DNA of 64,000 nt from CBDHGY01 sp965263325 (GTDB taxonomy: Bacteria > Pseudomonadota > Alphaproteobacteria > Caulobacterales > Hyphomonadaceae), in NCBI GenBank assembly GCA_965263325.1, contig CBDHGY010000002.1, positions 1,240,001 through 1,304,000 on the forward strand. Direction: 5' to 3'. The position numbers were made by a program, and so were the translations under genes. This document shows positions 59,933 through 64,000 of the stretch, in pieces. The notes beneath the pieces were generated by a model. It did not search any database. It had not been told where the DNA came from and saw only the letters and a list, made by a program, of their open reading frames with translations. Every line of letters begins with the position of its first letter. The stretch's first letter is position 1.

Positions 59933-62683
59933 CTAGAATTTGTATCCAAGGCTGAATTGATAGATCCGGCCCTCAACTTCGATGTCTTCGATCCGATTGC
60001 TCACATCATAGAATTTGAAATTCTGTTGCTCAGTGAGGTTCAGAGCGTCAAATGACAGACGCAGCCCGTTGTCAAAGTAGTAGCGAAGCGCGAGATCTAC
60101 ACGGCTATCAGAGTCATTGAAGACGACATTGGTATCGCTACTTCCCTCGATCAGGAACTCATCGCGGTAGATCCAGGAGAGACGGCCCGTAAAGCCTCCT
60201 TTTTCATAATATCCTGTGAGGTTCACCGTGTTTTCCGATGCACCCGGGAATGGCAATGTCGTTCCGTCAGCCGTTGTGAACTCTGAGTCTGTGTAGGTGT
60301 AGTTCGCGAACACTCCGAAATCAGACCAAAATTCAGGCAGGAAGTAGAATGGTGTCTGGAAGCCAAGCTCAAAGCCGGAAACTTCCGCAGTACCGCCATT
60401 AATGGCGAGATCACCATCATAGGTCACCGGAGATGTTACGCCCGCGGTTTGAAGCGCTGTAGCCAGAGCAGCCTGATCAACCGTGGATGATACGAACGCT
60501 GCAATCGTTGCAGTGTCATCGGTCGATGTCACAAAGTTCTCAACATCCTTATAGAAGAAGGCACCCGTCAGCGCACTTTGTGAATTGTCACCAAAGTACC
60601 ATTCAAACCCGAGATCATACTGCCAGGCACGGAATGGATCCAGTTCCGGATTGCCAACCTCGATCGACGCTTCTGCACCCGTTTGTGCGCCAGCATCATC
60701 CGTGTTGATTGCGTCAACGCGCAATACAAGGCCTGGCTGAATGTCGGATACATTTGGACGGCTCATTGCCCGCGTAATCGCGCCGCGAATCTGGAAGTCT
60801 TCATTCGCATCAGGAACAAGTACTAAATTAAACGAAGGCAACACATCGGTGTAATCACGATCCATGGTCTGCGTTCCGATATTACCGAAATCGTCGATCG
60901 CGTCGCCGGCAAGATCCAGAGCGCCATTACCCTCGTAACTCGTCTGCACAACCCGGACGCCAAGGTTTCCGCGGGCGCTCCAACTACCCAAACCAACCTC
61001 GTCGAATTTCGCCATTGCATAGCCAGCAAAAACATCCTCTGTCAGATCGTAGAGATTCTCATCCGCATTTGCTGCATCAAAGAAATCACCCGAGCCGGGG
61101 AACTGACTGTAAAGCGCGACAGGATCGATGCTTGGCCAGACCCGCAGCAAGCCATCACTACCAAAACCATCCGCAAATCCTCCGGTTGTGACAAACCCAT
61201 CAGTGCCGTCAGCATATGTCAGATTGCCCGCATCAGGACTATTGATTTGCCCCTGCTTTCGGTCGAACTCTGTTGATGCAAATCGTAGCCCGCCCTGGAC
61301 TGACGTTACTGCACCGAAATCGACAAACCGTTCTGCATCAAAGCGTGCGCTGTGCTCTTCAATAGAAATGACGCGGCGTTGCTGGTTGAGATTTCGCACG
61401 TCCCAGTCTGCCAGCTCGAAAGCACCTGTTTCGAAACTGATGACTGGAAATTCTGGATCGTCGACAATTGAAAATCCAACGGCGCGATTCTCCCGCGATG
61501 AAACGCGTGTTTCGATGAAGTCCTCTTCTTGTTGCGAGACGTTTAGCTCGCCGCCAACTTCCCAATCGTCCGGTGTCCATTCAAACTTTGCAGACAAACC
61601 GCTTGTCTCAATATCTGTGTCACGGGCGAATTGAACTGGCTCGACACGGACGCGGTTAAACGTACCAGAGAGCAGTGTACCTGATGAGGAATCAGCTGTC
61701 GCTTCACTGATGCCGTTGGTGCGGCTGAATTGACTTTGGATACGAGACTGCTCGCGCTCACGCGTCTCTTGTGTCAGCAATCCATCGAGACTGAGCATTA
61801 AATTCTCGCTGGCCTGCAACTGCAATTTAGCATTCAAATTTAGTTTTTCAGCGCTTTGCAAACGTTCCTCAAGGCGGATACGGCCAGGAAAAAACGCGCC
61901 CTCCACAGCCGATGTATCGGAAATATCGCCTGCATCTATCTGCACCCAACCCTGATTAGACTGGATTTTATCCAGTGACTGATCTCGCTCCTCGTAAGAG
62001 ACCGAGACCATGTAACCAAATTTGTCATTCACAACATCGGAGTAAAAACCAAAGAAAGCCGGCTCGTCATCATCGCGCTGATCAGCCGTTGCGATGCTGG
62101 CGTCAAAACCAAATGAGCGCTTGCCAATATCAAGCGGCTCAGGCGTTTTCAGACGCACAATGCCGCCAACGCCGCCTTCGATATCCGCTGCTGTCGGTGA
62201 TTTGATAACTTCAATCGTGTTGTAGAGATCAGAGGCAAAAATCGAAAGTGTGCTTGAGCGCTCCGGATCAGCGCTGTCGATCGTGACATTCGATGAGCGA
62301 CCGTCAATTTCCACGCGTGTGAAATTCGCTGACAATCCGCGAATATTTACGCTTTCGCCTTCACCGTTGTTTCGCGTGATCTGAACGCCAGGTACACGGC
62401 CAATGGCTTCGGCAAGGTTCTGGTCCGGAAACTGACCAATCGACTCGGCGGTAATGACATCAATTACCTGATCGGCATTACGTTTTCGATTGAGCGACGA
62501 GGCGAGAGAATCTCTGTAACCTTGGACGACAACTGCATCAAGAACACGTCCGTCTTCACCTCCAGTAACCTCGTCTTCGCTCGTATTGGTTGGCGCGGAC
62601 TGAGCGATTGCGGTTGAAGCTGTCGCCAAGCTAGCGAAGCTTAGGAGGGTCGCCTGAAGCAGCAACACACTTGGTCTTTTCAT
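59933..62683 (-). CDS. TonB-dependent receptor (Xanthomonas/Caulobacter type)
   Basis: A 916-residue receptor with a signal peptide ending STAIAQ. DAVVVQGYRDSL is the TonB-box-like start, followed by the family plug: SIGQFPDQNLAEAIGRVPGVQI and GESVNIRGLSANFTRVEIDG. The barrel ends SLGYKF. This TonB family is used for sugars, polymers and other carbon sources rather than iron in Caulobacter-like bacteria. AAGGGG precedes the ATG. It is followed by two phosphatases and preceded, 162 bp away, by a second receptor of the same type. Confidence 0.94.
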   Translation of the reverse strand: MKRPSVLLLQATLLSFASLATASTAIAQSAPTNTSEDEVTGGEDGRVLDAVVVQGYRDSLASSLNRKRNADQVIDVITAESIGQFPDQNLAEAIGRVPGVQITRNNGEGESVNIRGLSANFTRVEIDGRSSNVTIDSADPERSSTLSIFASDLYNTIEVIKSPTAADIEGGVGGIVRLKTPEPLDIGKRSFGFDASIATADQRDDDEPAFFGFYSDVVNDKFGYMVSVSYEERDQSLDKIQSNQGWVQIDAGDISDTSAVEGAFFPGRIRLEERLQSAEKLNLNAKLQLQASENLMLSLDGLLTQETREREQSRIQSQFSRTNGISEATADSSSGTLLSGTFNRVRVEPVQFARDTDIETSGLSAKFEWTPDDWEVGGELNVSQQEEDFIETRVSSRENRAVGFSIVDDPEFPVISFETGAFELADWDVRNLNQQRRVISIEEHSARFDAERFVDFGAVTSVQGGLRFASTEFDRKQGQINSPDAGNLTYADGTDGFVTTGGFADGFGSDGLLRVWPSIDPVALYSQFPGSGDFFDAANADENLYDLTEDVFAGYAMAKFDEVGLGSWSARGNLGVRVVQTSYEGNGALDLAGDAIDDFGNIGTQTMDRDYTDVLPSFNLVLVPDANEDFQIRGAITRAMSRPNVSDIQPGLVLRVDAINTDDAGAQTGAEASIEVGNPELDPFRAWQYDLGFEWYFGDNSQSALTGAFFYKDVENFVTSTDDTATIAAFVSSTVDQAALATALQTAGVTSPVTYDGDLAINGGTAEVSGFELGFQTPFYFLPEFWSDFGVFANYTYTDSEFTTADGTTLPFPGASENTVNLTGYYEKGGFTGRLSWIYRDEFLIEGSSDTNVVFNDSDSRVDLALRYYFDNGLRLSFDALNLTEQQNFKFYDVSNRIEDIEVEGRIYQFSLGYKF

Positions 62684-62779
62684 TTCAAATTTTCCCCTTT
62701 GGAACTGAGTATCGCTACCTCTTCATTTTAGGCAGCATCACTTAGAAGGAGGGTAGAAGCGCTACAAAGTGGGTACGCA

Positions 62780-62797
62780 TTCATGAAATCTTCATGA
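62780..62797 (-). promoter_or_regulatory. Direct repeat TTCATGA with 11-bp period, upstream of the TonB receptor
   Basis: TTCATGA occurs at 62780-62786 and 62791-62797, separated by 4 bp, about 95 bp before the receptor start. Two 7-bp direct repeats with 11-bp period are the layout of a Pho box, but the sequence agrees with the CTGTCAT consensus only partly. It may be an operator of another regulator. Confidence 0.3.
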
Positions 62798-62845
62798 TTG
62801 CAAAATGGCCGTTACAATCCGTTTTTCCCGGAACTGTAAAACTCA

Positions 62846-64000
62846 TCAAAATTTGTAAGAGACTCCTGCGCTATAGAGCGGAGCTTCCAGTGTGAAATCC
62901 TCAAGTCTTGTAGGCGTGTCATAATAAAGGAAATTGCTTTCGCCGGTGAGGTTTTGAATATCGAACATAAAGTTCACGTGATCGGCAGCGCGATATCTCA
63001 GTGAAAAATCAAGCCGACCTTGCGCATCATTGAAAACAGTATTCGTTCCATCCTCATCGCCGATTTCGGCAATAAATTCGTCGCGAAAGTTATAGGCAAT
63101 CCGCGCAGAAAATCGGTCCGTCTCATAATAACCAACGGCATTCAACGTATGTTTCGAGGTTCCCGGAAGTTTGAAATCGACACCGGACAGGTTTTCAAGC
63201 TTGCTGTCTGTATATGTATAATTTGCCAGCAAACCCGCATTCGAAAGCAGGCCCGGCCAGTTTGTGAAGGGTTTGTGCAGCGCAAGTTCAAACCCTTGCA
63301 CATATGCGTCGCCACCTGCCTCGAAAGACCTCAGCGTTCCAGTAAATTCGGGGATCGCTAATTCTTGAAACGCAAATGATCTGCCAGAACGCGTAACCGG
63401 GAAAATATAATCATCCAGATTTTTGTAAAAAATATCTGCAGCAAAATACCCCTTATCTTCTTGTCTGAAGAAATAGCGCACACCTGCATCAATTTGCCAG
63501 GCATGATATGGGTCCAGATCTGGCGCTCCTCTCGTAACAACGAGGGAATCTAGATTAATGGTTGTGGTAGGAGCGATGCTTTCAATGTCAGGCCGGGAAA
63601 GCGACCGACTGAGCGCGCCCCGAAACTCCCACTTTGACGAACCCGCAGGATCCAGTTTGAGATTAAACGATGGCAGCATGTCGAAGTAATTTGCCGAACG
63701 CTCAGGACCGTCATCTATAAAAACAACTTCACCACCATCACTGCTAATTATGCGGGTGCGTCCACTTCCTGAGCTGTCTGTATAAACAAGGCGCATCCCG
63801 CCATTAAATTGCACATTCCATCCAGTGTTCGTCTTAAGGTTCGTGTCGAGCATAATATAAGCAGCACTGATACTCTCATCGATCGTGTAAACATCAGCGT
63901 CGTTAAATGAGAAGCTTCCATCGGTTTCCAGTCCCTCTCTTAGACTTACCGGGTCGATAGCTGGCCAAGTTCTCAGCAAGGTGTCGCTACCATATCCTTC
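62846..64000 (-). CDS. TonB-dependent receptor, C-terminal part, cut by right edge
   Basis: The last 384 codons of a receptor that continues beyond the right edge; the frame is open to base 64000 without a start. LLRTWPAIDPVSL at the visible start aligns with LLRVWPSIDPVAL of the receptor at 59933-62683, and SRSLSRPDIESIAP, GFELALHKPFTNWPG, the LNAVGYYETDRFSARIAYNFRDEF stretch and the terminal GVSYKF are conserved between them. It is a paralogue of its neighbour. The pair and the downstream phosphatases are on one strand and probably belong together. Confidence 0.93.
   Translation of the reverse strand, partial: EGYGSDTLLRTWPAIDPVSLREGLETDGSFSFNDADVYTIDESISAAYIMLDTNLKTNTGWNVQFNGGMRLVYTDSSGSGRTRIISSDGGEVVFIDDGPERSANYFDMLPSFNLKLDPAGSSKWEFRGALSRSLSRPDIESIAPTTTINLDSLVVTRGAPDLDPYHAWQIDAGVRYFFRQEDKGYFAADIFYKNLDDYIFPVTRSGRSFAFQELAIPEFTGTLRSFEAGGDAYVQGFELALHKPFTNWPGLLSNAGLLANYTYTDSKLENLSGVDFKLPGTSKHTLNAVGYYETDRFSARIAYNFRDEFIAEIGDEDGTNTVFNDAQGRLDFSLRYRAADHVNFMFDIQNLTGESNFLYYDTPTRLEDFTLEAPLYSAGVSYKF

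Overview
The window looks like an alphaproteobacterial chromosome, most likely from the Hyphomonadaceae/Maricaulales or a related sphingomonad-like marine lineage. This is an inference. It rests on the alphaproteobacterial form of the division and cell-wall (dcw) genes, three full or nearly full TonB-type outer-membrane receptors plus one cut by the right edge, several SDR/monooxygenase catabolic genes, and a class A RNase P RNA. No transposase, integrase, CRISPR array, tRNA or rRNA gene was seen.

Region 1 (1-11,500) is a catabolic regulon. It holds an AraC-type regulator, a TonB receptor, two paralogous family VIII-type serine hydrolases, two SDRs, a Baeyer-Villiger monooxygenase with an EthD partner, an epoxide hydrolase and an Old Yellow Enzyme. 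Together they resemble a route for oxidising a cyclic ketone or terpenoid: dehydrogenation, ene-reduction, oxygen insertion to a lactone, then hydrolysis. Four promoters in this region carry the same 39-bp directional element ending on the -35 box, and a fifth is a weaker candidate. The AraC protein is the obvious candidate regulator.

Region 2 (11,500-32,430) is a rearranged dcw cluster. ddl-ftsQ-ftsA-ftsZ run on the minus strand. mraZ-rsmH-ftsL-ftsI-murE-murF-mraY-murD-ftsW-murG-(small lipoprotein)-murC run on the plus strand, mostly with 4-bp overlaps. A TonB-like barrel gene sits between the two arms. murB, normally found between murC and ddl, is absent from the window. A four-repeat MraZ operator lies upstream of mraZ.

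Region 3 (32,430-48,400) is mixed: VOC and DUF2147 proteins, a 2,4-dienoyl-CoA reductase-like SDR, lipoproteins, a TetR/esterase/quinone-oxidoreductase operon, an M23 peptidase, a lone TadG-like protein, a flavin monooxygenase divergent from two hotdog thioesterases, an ArsR regulator with a 38-bp palindrome over its start codon next to an alginate-export-type porin, a NaChBac-type ion channel with an unusual filter, a fasciclin protein and a TerB-DnaJ co-chaperone.

Region 4 (48,470-52,165) is a visibly GC-richer island: a tiny ORF, TetR, SDR, a two-domain SnoaL lipoprotein, DUF924 and a truncated SnoaL-like remnant. It is probably transferred. Region 5 (52,360-56,640) has a DMT exporter, an AmpD-type amidase, a YihY protein, a VOC protein, a small NTF2-like lipoprotein and rnpB. 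Region 6 (56,890-64,000) has two tandem purple-acid-phosphatase-like metallophosphoesterases downstream of two tandem TonB receptors, which suggests capture of a phosphorylated substrate.
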